Assembly: GCA_965215055.1 (NCBI GenBank)
Contig: OZ244046.1
Coordinates: forward strand, 434,001-498,000
Direction: 5' to 3'
Length of the DNA: 64,000 nt
From: G965215055 sp965215055
GTDB lineage: Bacteria > Pseudomonadota > Gammaproteobacteria > UBA4575
Within the stretch, counting starts at the first letter, position 1. Every line of letters starts with the position of its first letter. Under the pieces are notes generated by a model. It made no database searches. It saw nothing but the letters and a program-made list of their open reading frames with translations, and was not told the DNA's origin. The translations under genes and the position numbers were made by a program. Shown here in pieces: positions 8,747 through 16,875 of this stretch.

Positions 8747-9811
8747 ATGAAAAATAAACTGAATGTTCTGTTGGTGCTGGTCCTTGCCGGCTGTGCAACA
8801 CCTATGACGCAACAACCGGTTGTTGATCAGAAAACTGTTCAAAGTGAAGCAGAGTTGCAAAAAGAGTTGGCATTAAAAGACTATCATAAAACACAGGCAC
8901 GGCTTCATGACGTTGCTTATCCCGTACTGGTAAATAACCATGATTCGTGCGGTGATAAGGTTGCACCGTCTCTCGGAGTTTCCATTTTGTCTGCCGTTGT
9001 CATGGATAAAGAATATTCGAAGGCATTCAAAAGTGTATTTGGTGGAAACGGCAATGACGCGAAGATAGTAGGGGTCATAAAGGATGGCCCTGCGTACCAG
9101 GCAAATGTCAAAGTTGGTGACAGCGTAAAGTCCATTGGCGGTGAAGCATACAGTAAAACCACGCGCAGAGGATATGAAGAATGGATGAAGAAAGTAAAAA
9201 AACTGGGTACACCAGGCATTCCTTTGCCTATTAAACTGGAACGCGATGGACAGTCCATACTCACGGAAGTCATACCTGAGCTTCATTGCGACTACCCGGT
9301 CACTGTAGTAATGGAGAACTCACTCAACGCTTATGCAGACGGTATGGCCGTTTATGTAACCAAGGGAATGATGAGGTTTGCTGAAAAAGACGATGAGCTT
9401 GCGTTGATTGTAGGGCATGAGCTTGCTCACAATACGATGAAACATATCGGTGCAAAGCAACAAAATTTCTGGTTGGGGTCAATCTTTGACGTCCTTGCTG
9501 CAGCATACGGGCTTGATACGCAGGGTACATTCGGGAAAATCGGGGCAAACGCCTATTCGCAAGAATTTGAAACTGAAGCGGATTACGTGGGTCTTTATTA
9601 CGTTGCGAAAGCAGGATATGACATATCGGAAGCGCCGACGTTCTGGAGAAGAATGGCCGTTGAGCATCCTGGCAGCATCAAAGGCAGTTACAGTTCAACG
9701 CATCCATCTACTCCGGAAAGGTTCGTAAACCTGGAAAATACCGCGGACGAGATCATAATGAAACAAAAAAATAACCAGGATTTAACGCCGAATATGAAGG
9801 AAAAGGACTAA
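8747..9811 (+). CDS. M48-family zinc metallopeptidase, PDZ-containing lipoprotein
   Basis: An N-terminal lipoprotein signal ends in LAGC (Cys16), so the enzyme is probably membrane-anchored in the periplasm. A PDZ-like segment (near residues 90-190: VIKDGPAYQANVKVGD) precedes the peptidase domain, which has the zinc motif HELAH (about 224-228) and the downstream glutamate in FETEAD (about 277). This is the architecture of BepA/LoiP-like outer-membrane quality-control proteases with an added PDZ. I chose the ATG at 8747, not the upstream in-frame ATG at 8702, because it gives a clean signal peptide and follows an AGAGGCAGG ribosome-binding site. The substrate is unknown. Confidence 0.88.
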   Translation: MKNKLNVLLVLVLAGCATPMTQQPVVDQKTVQSEAELQKELALKDYHKTQARLHDVAYPVLVNNHDSCGDKVAPSLGVSILSAVVMDKEYSKAFKSVFGGNGNDAKIVGVIKDGPAYQANVKVGDSVKSIGGEAYSKTTRRGYEEWMKKVKKLGTPGIPLPIKLERDGQSILTEVIPELHCDYPVTVVMENSLNAYADGMAVYVTKGMMRFAEKDDELALIVGHELAHNTMKHIGAKQQNFWLGSIFDVLAAAYGLDTQGTFGKIGANAYSQEFETEADYVGLYYVAKAGYDISEAPTFWRRMAVEHPGSIKGSYSSTHPSTPERFVNLENTADEIIMKQKNNQDLTPNMKEKD

Positions 9812-9860
9812 CGACAATTTCGGCCCGTGAGCAGGTAGGATATTCCGTTCTGCTCCTGCC

Positions 9861-10268
9861 ATGCTGGATTTTTTATTACCATACAGGCAGTTCCTCATTG
9901 TATTGGCGTGGGGTTCACTGGTCCTGTTCATTGTAAGCCTTGCCGTCATTCCATGGCTGGTAACGAAGATTCCCGTCGACTACTTTCAGCCGCAATATCG
10001 AACCCGAGCAAGCTCGGAGAGAAAAAAATCCGTGGTCACACGAGTTTTTGTCAGCGTAAAAAACCTGCTTGGTCTCGCACTTGTCTGCCTGGGAATAATA
10101 ATGCTGATGACACCGGGTCAGGGATTACTGACCATATTGGTCGGCCTGGTTTTAACGGATTTTCCTGGCAAGCATAAAATTGAACAAAAGCTGATTGCCA
10201 TGCCCAAGGTGCTAAGTTCACTGAACTGGATTAGAGCGAAAGCCAAAAAACCTCCCCTGGTACTCTAA
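9861..10268 (+). CDS. PGPGW-family transmembrane protein
   Basis: The 135-residue inner-membrane protein has a hydrophobic helix near residues 10-35 and a second pair around 67-98 containing MLMTPGQGLLTILVGLVLTDFPGK. This is the signature region of the uncharacterised PGPGW family, with PGQG replacing PGPG. It lies 49 bases after the M48 peptidase on the same strand. The intervening GAGCAG/CTGCTC inverted repeat (9829-9855) lacks a U run and is not a convincing terminator. The function is unknown. Confidence 0.75.
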   Translation: MLDFLLPYRQFLIVLAWGSLVLFIVSLAVIPWLVTKIPVDYFQPQYRTRASSERKKSVVTRVFVSVKNLLGLALVCLGIIMLMTPGQGLLTILVGLVLTDFPGKHKIEQKLIAMPKVLSSLNWIRAKAKKPPLVL

Positions 10269-10384
10269 AACCAAGCCGGAAATGAACAATGCAATACACG
10301 TCAAAGATGATATTATTGCGCGGCGCAATATTAACGCAGGGTGAAAGTCTTTGCACTACACTACTGTAACTACGCTGAAAGCTT

Positions 10385-10726
10385 ATGAGCGAAACGATTT
10401 TTAGCAAAATCATCAACAGGGAAATTCCCGCAGAAATAATTTTTGAAGATGATCTTTGCCTGGCGTTCAAGGATGTCAATCCACAGGCGCCTACGCATGT
10501 CCTCATCATTCCCAAAAAGCCAATTCCCAAGCTTGCCGATTGCGACGATGAAGACCAGTCTCTGCTCGGTCACCTACTCTTGAAAGCGAAAACCATTGCT
10601 GGTGAGCTGGGTTGTGAAGATGCATACCGTATCGCAATCAATAATGGTGCCGGTGCGGGTCAAACCGTATTCCACCTGCACGTACATCTCTTGGCAGGCA
10701 GGCCGTTCAGTTGGCCGCCAGGTTGA
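10385..10726 (+). CDS. hinT: HIT-family purine nucleoside phosphoramidase
   Basis: This 113-residue protein is full length for bacterial HinT. It begins IFSKIINREIPAEIIFEDD and ends with the histidine triad HLHVHLL followed by GRPFSWPPG, both typical of the family. HinT hydrolyses adenosine phosphoramidates and acyl-adenylates in the cytoplasm. The ATG at 10385 opens the canonical MSETIFSKI start. The gene converges on the transporter at 10773. Confidence 0.93.
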   Translation: MSETIFSKIINREIPAEIIFEDDLCLAFKDVNPQAPTHVLIIPKKPIPKLADCDDEDQSLLGHLLLKAKTIAGELGCEDAYRIAINNGAGAGQTVFHLHVHLLAGRPFSWPPG

Positions 10727-10772
10727 TCTACAAAAGCTGCTAAAGCTTGCGCGAGGACTGGACCAGCACCAG

Positions 10773-11843
10773 TCAAGTTTGTTTTTCTACCGCCTCGCCA
10801 GGATCTGGCTCGTTCAGCGCTATATCATTTCCCAATAAAATTGCCAGCCATCGAGTTCTTGAGTCGCTTTCCAGTGCAATTTTCACGGTCATCGTCAGGG
10901 GTACGGATAGAAACATGCCAACAGGTCCAAGCACCCACCCCCAGAAGACCAGGGATAAAAATACTACCAATGTTGATAACCCGACCTGCCTACCCATCAT
11001 CCTGGGTTCAAGCACGCCACCGATTAAGACGTTCACTACAACGTACACGATGGTAGTTGCAAGTGCCTCCCCTACACCCAGTTGAACAAGTGCCAGTAAT
11101 ATCGCCGGCACGGCGGCAATAATGGAGCCGATGTTTGGGATGTAATTGAATAAAAACGCGACGATGCCCCACAGCAATGGATAGTCCACGCCGATAACGG
11201 CTAGTACGATAGTTACGATCACGGCTGTAGCAATGCTTGTAGCGGTCTTGATTGCCAAATAGCGATTGACGTTACGCGCCACAATGGCAAAGGCACCAAG
11301 AGACTCGTCTGCTTTGGATAAACCGGCGCGTAACTTGCGCGGAACCGAAGAAGCCTCAAATAAGATAAACACCACCGTCAATAGGATTAGAAATATATTT
11401 CCAAAAACTGAACCCAAGCCGTTCAGCATGTCTGCTACAAGCTGCATTGCAGCTCCCGGGTCAAGATAACCGATTAAAGTGCTGGCTGATAAATCGACGC
11501 CATGCTGACCCGCCCAGTCGCTGATACGTACCAGTAGACCTGACAATTGCCGCTGATACTGGGGAAGATCCTGTGAAAAATCCCTGATTGATGAACCGGC
11601 CAAAATTGATAATAGAACGGCCACGACCACGATTGCCCCCAAAACGAAAATCATGGCAAGCCAACGAGGTAACCGCCTGTTCTCCAGCCACAATAGTGCA
11701 GGCGCGCTAATTACCGCGATAAAGACAGACAGTAAAAACGGAACTACTATGGCTTCTGCCGCGCGCACCCCTGCAACAACAATTACAAAGGCGGCCAGTG
11801 TTACTAATATCGGCAACCCAGCCGGCTTGGATGGAACTCGCAT
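10773..11843 (-). CDS. AI-2E family transporter (YdiK/PerM-like)
   Basis: The 356-residue protein has about eight hydrophobic helices and the family layout: two N-terminal hairpins, a soluble loop around residues 100-150, then IVFILFEASSVPRKL and the GLSTLVVFLSLVFWGWVLGPVGMFLSVPLT region. AI-2E proteins were named for autoinducer-2 export in E. coli, but many family members transport ions or other solutes, so no substrate is assigned. A short intergenic stretch separates it from the minus-strand hypothetical gene upstream. Confidence 0.88.
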   Translation of the reverse strand: MRVPSKPAGLPILVTLAAFVIVVAGVRAAEAIVVPFLLSVFIAVISAPALLWLENRRLPRWLAMIFVLGAIVVVAVLLSILAGSSIRDFSQDLPQYQRQLSGLLVRISDWAGQHGVDLSASTLIGYLDPGAAMQLVADMLNGLGSVFGNIFLILLTVVFILFEASSVPRKLRAGLSKADESLGAFAIVARNVNRYLAIKTATSIATAVIVTIVLAVIGVDYPLLWGIVAFLFNYIPNIGSIIAAVPAILLALVQLGVGEALATTIVYVVVNVLIGGVLEPRMMGRQVGLSTLVVFLSLVFWGWVLGPVGMFLSVPLTMTVKIALESDSRTRWLAILLGNDIALNEPDPGEAVEKQT

Positions 11844-11901
11844 GAGTTACAGGAGAATTTTCGGAAACATTTGCACGGCAATGAAGATTGATGATGAGGC
11901 C

Positions 11902-12351
11902 CTAGTCCTTGTCGTCTGGCTTACCGGGCAACCATTTGTCGCAAACCATCCAGCGAATAAGTCTCGCCGACCCGATTTCGTCTCCCGTAATACCGAATCC
12001 CTTGTCTTCAAGCATTTGTGCGATTTCTCGATTCTTTGCTACAAACTCTGCTTTCTTCTCGCGAATTACTTCCTCGGAATCTTCCGGAGAATGAACAGGC
12101 CCCATATCCCAGATTGCCCCGAGACCGCGTTGACTTCCATCCTCATAAATCCTCATATGCGTGTCGTTGGTAAAACGATTATGGGCATAGTAATCCAGGT
12201 ACTCACCTTTCTCGTCCGAACCGAACAGGTACCAGATTGTCCAGCCGCGCTTGTTGATTTTTCCCCGTTGCCGGTTCTGGACCGCCTCGGCGGGAAGATG
12301 AATCTCCCAATGGGAGAACTGCCCGTTAAATGATTCTTCAATTTTCTTCAT
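11902..12351 (-). CDS. Conserved-looking hypothetical protein, about 149 residues
   Basis: It is a soluble, charged protein without a signal peptide. Segments include HWEIHLPAEAV, GWTIWYLFGSDEKG and YYAHNRFTNDTHMRIY, and a helical charged region (REKKAEFVAKNREIAQML) comes near the C-terminus. I do not recognise the family. I chose the ATG at 12351 over an upstream TTG (12372) because GAGAG lies at a suitable distance before it. It follows the cyclopropane synthase gene by about 25 bases on the same strand, so the two are probably co-transcribed. Confidence 0.65.
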   Translation of the reverse strand: MKKIEESFNGQFSHWEIHLPAEAVQNRQRGKINKRGWTIWYLFGSDEKGEYLDYYAHNRFTNDTHMRIYEDGSQRGLGAIWDMGPVHSPEDSEEVIREKKAEFVAKNREIAQMLEDKGFGITGDEIGSARLIRWMVCDKWLPGKPDDKD

Positions 12352-12376
12352 GAGACGTCGCTCTCGTTGCAATCAC

Positions 12377-13489
12377 TCAAGTAATAGGGGTATATCCCCC
12401 GGGTATTCCGTTTTTCGTAAACACGAGCTGCCAGAGTTGAATGTTGCGTGCTCTGAACGCTCCCGCACAAGCTAACAAGTAGTATTTCCACATTCGATAA
12501 AACCGTTCGCCGTATTTTTCACATAGTTGTTTCCAACTGGAATCAAAATTATGAAACCAGGCCATAAGGGTTTTGTCATAGTCGGCACCGAAGTTGTGAA
12601 AATCTTCCAATACAAAATATCTCTCAACTGCTTTACTGATGTCTTTCATTGATGGCAGGAGCCCGTTTGGAAATATATATTTATGAATCCATGGATCGGG
12701 GCTGTAGCGAGTCTTACGCGCACCAATGGTATGGAGCAGAAAGATGCCCTCTTCTGCAAGACAACGTGATGCAATTTGCATGTATTTTTTATAGTTTTTG
12801 GCACCAACATGCTCAAACATTCCAAGCGAAACAATATGATCAAATTTTTCATCAAGTTGGCGATAATCCTGGAGCCTTATTTCAATCGGTAGCCCCGCAC
12901 AGTTGTTTTTGGCAAATTCGGCCTGTTCTTTTGAGACTGTAATGCCAACCGCCCTGGCACCATATTTCTCGGCTGCAAATTTTACAAAACTCCCCCACCC
13001 ACAACCAATGTCAAGAACACGTTGATCCTGTTGTAAGCCTATTTTGCGGCATACCAGGTCCAGTTTATCTTCCTGTGCCTGGTCCAGATTGGACGCTTCC
13101 CTCCAATATCCACAGGTATATGTCAAACGCTTGTCCAGCATTGCGTTAAACAAGTCATTACCGACGTCGTAATGCGCTTCACCTACGTGGAAGGCACGCC
13201 GGACACTTTGGAGATTAAGCATTTTTGATTGCAAGACCAGCCAAATCATTTTGTACGGGTTTACTTTATCTTCCAGCCTTGCAGATAAAATTTTGTGGAA
13301 AAACTGATCCAGAGCCTCTACGTCCCACCATTGATCCATGTACGATTCACCTGCACCCAGGGAGCCTTCGGCAAAGACACGCTTGTAAAAACGATTGTTA
13401 TGAACCTGGATGTCCCAGGCGCGGTTACCGTTAATTTCCACGTCCGCCTCGGCCAACAGGTCGCATGCCTTTTTATATAATCGATTCAC
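12377..13489 (-). CDS. cfa: Cyclopropane-fatty-acyl-phospholipid synthase
   Basis: It transfers a methylene group from S-adenosylmethionine to cis-unsaturated acyl chains in membrane phospholipids. The 370 residues match the usual length. Features are GSLGAGESYMDQWWD in the N-terminal lipid-binding region, HYDVGNDLF and YTCGYW before the methylase, SAM motif VLDIGCGWGSF (about 158-168), and the C-terminal family signature around YFVLEDFHNFGADYDKTL. The frame opens at GTG (13489); an overlapping ATG at 13491 is out of frame and stops at once. Cyclopropanation is usually a stationary-phase, acid or membrane-stress response. Confidence 0.95.
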   Translation of the reverse strand: MNRLYKKACDLLAEADVEINGNRAWDIQVHNNRFYKRVFAEGSLGAGESYMDQWWDVEALDQFFHKILSARLEDKVNPYKMIWLVLQSKMLNLQSVRRAFHVGEAHYDVGNDLFNAMLDKRLTYTCGYWREASNLDQAQEDKLDLVCRKIGLQQDQRVLDIGCGWGSFVKFAAEKYGARAVGITVSKEQAEFAKNNCAGLPIEIRLQDYRQLDEKFDHIVSLGMFEHVGAKNYKKYMQIASRCLAEEGIFLLHTIGARKTRYSPDPWIHKYIFPNGLLPSMKDISKAVERYFVLEDFHNFGADYDKTLMAWFHNFDSSWKQLCEKYGERFYRMWKYYLLACAGAFRARNIQLWQLVFTKNGIPGGYTPIT

Positions 13490-13581
13490 ATGTGTTGCGC
13501 CACTGAGTAAAATGAAATTTATGTAGTTGGTGCTTTATTTCGTTGCCGATTCAGCATACAGCCGGTGCCACTCTAAAGCAC

Positions 13582-14412
13582 CTACATTTGAGCCAAGTTG
13601 GTGATCAGGTTGTAGGTAAACCATCCATCTCCAGTTGCAAATGACTGTGGCTTTGCAGTTACGGCGTCACGCTGAACACCAATTCCGTTTGAGTAGGGTT
13701 CAAAGGCTACTATTTTGTCATACCTGATCCTGAACCGCTTTGATGAGCCTGCAAAGTAAATGTGTTTGTTTGTTATTCCCAATAAACCGGAGTCCGCATG
13801 TACTGTTTCTGACGTTTGAACACGCTCTCCCCTGAATCCGCCCGTGCGGTAATACAGTCCTTTGGCGACTCTAATGCTCACGCCCTGATGGCCTCCAACG
13901 TAGCGCGTGCGTGTTTTTTCTTCGTAGTAATCAGTATCCTGAAATACCCAAACGATTTTCTCCGTCTTTTGTAGATTGAAGGGAAGGTTTCCATCGATGT
14001 TAATTCGTTCCGGTATTCTGCCTTCCAGGATACCGCGCAGGATACTACCCTTGATAACCTTCGTAAATGCACCGTTTCTGTCCAGAGTATCTTGATATAG
14101 GGAAAAGTGCTCTTTCAATTTCGTCAGGACACTTTCTTCCTGTTCTGTCAGGATATTGTCATCAAACGCAAGTTCCACGGCCTTTTCCCAGCCTGAAATT
14201 ACCAAGTTTTGCAACGCTGCCTGATTGATAAAGCTGTTTGCCGCTGTTTCCTTGATCTGTGCTTCCAGTTGCTGCACGTCTCCCTGGTATGACTGAATAC
14301 TACTGACTGCTGAAATAATTTTCCGCTTGCCTGAGTTATGCTTCTCCTTGCATTCTTTGTGCGATCTCTTAAGAAAACCAGCGGAGCTGTTGCAGTAAAT
14401 ACATTGCCCCAC
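13582..14412 (-). CDS. Uncharacterised protein: zinc-finger N-terminus, helical middle, PH-like C-terminus
   Basis: The 276-residue protein starts with a likely zinc-binding CIYC...HKEC...H cluster (residues 4-24). A helical middle (about 65-125) contains DDNILTEQEESVL, resembling TerB-like or calcium-binding-like helices. The C-terminal ~130 residues are beta-rich, with GLLGITNKHIYFAG and RIRYDKIVAFEPYSNGIGVQRD, like a bacterial PH-type domain. The GTG start lies one base beyond the TAG of the ion-channel gene, so translation is probably coupled. The C-terminal pattern looks like a widespread uncharacterised family. The function is unknown; membrane sensing or regulation of the channel is a guess. 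Confidence 0.7.
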   Translation of the reverse strand: MGQCIYCNSSAGFLKRSHKECKEKHNSGKRKIISAVSSIQSYQGDVQQLEAQIKETAANSFINQAALQNLVISGWEKAVELAFDDNILTEQEESVLTKLKEHFSLYQDTLDRNGAFTKVIKGSILRGILEGRIPERINIDGNLPFNLQKTEKIVWVFQDTDYYEEKTRTRYVGGHQGVSIRVAKGLYYRTGGFRGERVQTSETVHADSGLLGITNKHIYFAGSSKRFRIRYDKIVAFEPYSNGIGVQRDAVTAKPQSFATGDGWFTYNLITNLAQM

Positions 14413-14413
14413 T

Positions 14414-15124
14414 CTATTCTTCCCCCTGGTTTTCCGTGCCGACTTTTGAAAGGGCAGAAGCTACCAATCCCGTCGGCACGGCAACTATCCCCAAGCCAAG
14501 TATAAGAATGATAAAGGTGAACACTCTGCCACCAACTGTCACGGGATACATGTCTCCATAGCCGACCGTGGTTAAAGTGACTACAGCCCACCACAGGCTG
14601 TGAAAAATGCTTTGAAATACTTCCGGTTGTGCCTTGTTTTCAAAATAGTAAATACCTACAGCGGACAAATACAAGAGTACCACGGTTGTCACGCCGAACA
14701 GGACGAGTTCCTCTCTTACAATTACGAATGCCCTGGAAAACCTGCGTATCGCCTGGTTGTATCGAAGTATCTTCAAGAGTTGAAACAGCCGCAATAAGCG
14801 AAACGTCCTTAAAACCCTGAGGTCCACAAGTCCGGATGAAATATAGAATGGAACAATGGCTGCAAGGTCTATGATTCCGTAAAAACTGAAGATATAGCCG
14901 AGCTTCTTGTCAGCAGCGTATACCCTCAGCAGATATTCCGCGGTGAATATCAGTATTATCGAGGTCTCTATGATTTTCAGTATCGCCCTTGTGCTGCTCT
15001 CCAGACCTGGAAGCGTCTCTATGGAAAACGTGACAATAGATAAAACTATCAATGCCTGGACAAAAATATCGAAAACACGCCCCGCCGAGGTGTCATTCCT
15101 CTCGACCATTGCCTTGATATCCAT
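14414..15124 (-). CDS. Voltage-gated-type potassium channel
   Basis: The 236-residue protein has six predicted helices. The S4-like segment RVLRTFRLLRLFQLLKILRY (near residues 100-120) has regularly spaced arginines, and the pore loop carries the K+ selectivity filter TVGYGD (about 180-185). It is a short, Kch/KvAP-like channel without a large cytoplasmic regulatory domain. Its stop is followed almost directly by the zinc-finger/PH-like gene, which could supply a missing regulatory function. It probably conducts K+ across the inner membrane; gating is inferred from the S4 charges only. Confidence 0.88.
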   Translation of the reverse strand: MDIKAMVERNDTSAGRVFDIFVQALIVLSIVTFSIETLPGLESSTRAILKIIETSIILIFTAEYLLRVYAADKKLGYIFSFYGIIDLAAIVPFYISSGLVDLRVLRTFRLLRLFQLLKILRYNQAIRRFSRAFVIVREELVLFGVTTVVLLYLSAVGIYYFENKAQPEVFQSIFHSLWWAVVTLTTVGYGDMYPVTVGGRVFTFIILILGLGIVAVPTGLVASALSKVGTENQGEE

Positions 15125-15322
15125 AGATGCGTTTTGTCCCGGGTGCTTGCGTAAAAAAGTTGTTCGGAGAGAAAAACCGGAATGACTGAAACCTGATCTT
15201 ACCTCTTATTCTAATAGCTTAAATATACATCGATACAAAACTATTTTGCCCGATATGTCCGAATTAAACAGATTTGTTATAGAGCCTCGACTTGAAAAAT
15301 GCCCAGCCTGTAAATAATTTAC

Positions 15323-15351
15323 TTGGTAAACGTGGTATTTTTCCTTACAAT
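15323..15351 (+). promoter_or_regulatory. Candidate sigma70 promoter of the alanine-zipper lipoprotein
   Basis: TTGGTA (15323-15328) and TACAAT (15346-15351) are spaced by 17 bases, a near-consensus arrangement. It would give a leader of about 125 bases before the ATG at 15483. Confidence 0.55.
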
Positions 15352-15369
15352 ACCTCTGCTTTGCTACAG

Positions 15370-15442
15370 TTCCAAGGTCGTTTGAGTTTGGAAACTTCTC
15401 TAACGAGATAGTAATAAACTGTGGCTTTCGTTACGTAACGAA
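15370..15442 (+). promoter_or_regulatory. Structured leader: inverted repeat plus 16-bp perfect palindrome
   Basis: Two dyads lie between the promoter and the lipoprotein gene. TTCCAA (15370-15375) pairs with TTGGAA (15388-15393). TTCGTTACGTAACGAA at 15427-15442 is a perfect 16-bp palindrome, able to form a 6-bp RNA stem with an ACGT loop or to act as a dimeric operator. The role is inferred: mRNA stability or regulator binding. Confidence 0.5.
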
Positions 15443-15482
15443 TTGTGCAATTATCAACTTAAACAACTTCGGAGTTAATAAC

Positions 15483-15815
15483 ATGCTAACAAAGAAACTT
15501 CTTTTCCCTGTAGCATTTGCATTAGCAGCTATGTTCTCAGCAGGGTGTGAAACAACCGCCATGCAAGATGCGGCGATGGAGGAGCCGATGGATTCTTTGG
15601 CGGACGTTCGCGCTGTTGCTGAAGAAGCACTTCGAGCTGCCAACACTGCAGCATATAATGCAGCCGCTGCCAAAGACATGGCATTTGCTGCTCAAGAAGC
15701 GGCAGACATGGCGCAAGAAAGTGCAAATATGGCGCAGGCATGTTGTGATGCAAATGCGCGTCGAATGAATATGATGGAACATGAAGCGATGAAAAAAGCT
15801 ATGCATTCCAAGTAA
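15483..15815 (+). CDS. Alanine-zipper outer-membrane lipoprotein (Lpp/OprI-like)
   Basis: The 110-residue precursor has a lipoprotein signal peptide with lipobox SAGC (Cys22). The mature ~89 residues are almost entirely helical, with alanines at zipper spacing (AEEALRAANTAAYNAAAAK and following), and they end in lysine (...HSK). In Lpp and OprI the C-terminal lysine is the residue joined to peptidoglycan by L,D-transpeptidases, and such an enzyme gene converges on this one. The gene has its own promoter, a structured leader and a strong terminator, as expected for a very abundant protein. It is assigned by architecture; sequence identity to Lpp is low. Confidence 0.78.
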   Translation: MLTKKLLFPVAFALAAMFSAGCETTAMQDAAMEEPMDSLADVRAVAEEALRAANTAAYNAAAAKDMAFAAQEAADMAQESANMAQACCDANARRMNMMEHEAMKKAMHSK

Positions 15816-15846
15816 GCAAATATACCAAAATCTTTGGTAGACAATA

Positions 15847-15876
15847 AAAGGGCCCGGTTTAACGAGCCCTTTTTTT
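15847..15876. terminator. Bidirectional Rho-independent terminator
   Basis: AAAGGGC-C-CG pairs with CG-A-GCCCTTT around a GTTTAA loop with one C/A mismatch. The plus strand continues into a seven-T run and the minus strand reads TTTTATT after the stem. It can end both the lipoprotein transcript and the convergent L,D-transpeptidase transcript. Confidence 0.85.
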
Positions 15877-15908
15877 GTGCTTCGCTCTCTACGAAAGAAT
15901 TGTTATTA

Positions 15909-16829
15909 CTACTTTGTTCCAATGATTGTTGGTAAACCACTTTTACTTTGTGCCAACTGGCTGGCTAATTTCCAGTCGATGTCGTAATTTTTGATTGACG
16001 CCGTCGCTGCAATAACTGCACGGACAAGCCGAGTCAAGTGCAAAGAATTTGTCTCGGTTTCATCACCTTCGCTAGGATGCATCTCAACATATAGCTTGCC
16101 GTAGTGCCATGCCAGCTTATAAGGCTGATTGATAATCGTTACTGGTGTGTCGATGGCAACGCGGTTAAACAAGTCTTTAATATCATCGGGGTGTAATCGC
16201 ACGCACCCATACGTCACTTTCATCCCTATCCCTTGCGGCCTGTTGGTGCCATGGATCAAATAGCTGGGTAGCGTTAAGCGAAGCATATACTTGCCTAGCG
16301 GGTTATCTGGACCTGGAGGCACAAACTCGGGCAAGGGATCGTCTTTTTCCTCATGGTCCTTGCGGATAGATTCCGGTGGATGCCAAGTGGGGTTTTTGAC
16401 CTTGGCAATGATACGGCTCCGACTGTGCGGTGTATCCCAACCGCTTTGGCCGATACTGACCGGATAGGTGTGGACGTATCTCGGCTCGCCTTTCGCACTT
16501 TCCGGATAGTAATACAAACGCATTTCAGCCAGGTTGAGGACCAGTCCTTCGCGTTTTGCTTGAGGCAGAATATAGCGAGTCGGAATGATTACCTGGGTGC
16601 CCCCGTCCAGCCTTAGAGGGTCTACCGCAGGATTGGCAAGCACAATTTCCTGGAAGCCGGTATCAAACTTTCTCGCCAACGTGAGAAACGTGTCCCCCTC
16701 ACGCGCGTTGATAATCGTCAACTGGCCTATGATAGACCCGCCATTTTCTGGCAGTACATAACGTTCGGCCTGTAGCTGTGAAGCTAAGGTAAAGAACAAG
16801 ATGCTAACCAGTAGAGCAGGATTTTTCAT
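15909..16829 (-). CDS. L,D-transpeptidase with LysM-like domain (ErfK/YbiS/YcfS type)
   Basis: A signal peptide (MKNPALLVSILFFTLASQLQA) leads to a LysM-like segment (GDTFLTLARKFDTGFQEIVLANP, about 45-70), then a YkuD catalytic domain with HGTN and the catalytic cysteine in TYGCVRL. The family motif is S/T-x-G-C-V/I-R, so the Tyr is tolerated. Enzymes of this class make 3-3 peptidoglycan cross-links or attach lipoproteins through their C-terminal lysine. The convergent alanine-zipper lipoprotein ends in lysine, which fits attachment. I chose the ATG at 16829, which gives a proper signal peptide; the frame also opens at a GTG at 16862. Confidence 0.9.
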   Translation of the reverse strand: MKNPALLVSILFFTLASQLQAERYVLPENGGSIIGQLTIINAREGDTFLTLARKFDTGFQEIVLANPAVDPLRLDGGTQVIIPTRYILPQAKREGLVLNLAEMRLYYYPESAKGEPRYVHTYPVSIGQSGWDTPHSRSRIIAKVKNPTWHPPESIRKDHEEKDDPLPEFVPPGPDNPLGKYMLRLTLPSYLIHGTNRPQGIGMKVTYGCVRLHPDDIKDLFNRVAIDTPVTIINQPYKLAWHYGKLYVEMHPSEGDETETNSLHLTRLVRAVIAATASIKNYDIDWKLASQLAQSKSGLPTIIGTK

Positions 16830-16875
16830 GGAGCAACATAGCGTGATGAAAAGGTTGATCACTTGAGTGTTATTT

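Noticed and set aside
9829..9855. GAGCAG/CTGCTC inverted repeat as a terminator after the M48 peptidase
   Set aside because: It has a long loop and no T run, and the next same-strand gene begins six bases later.
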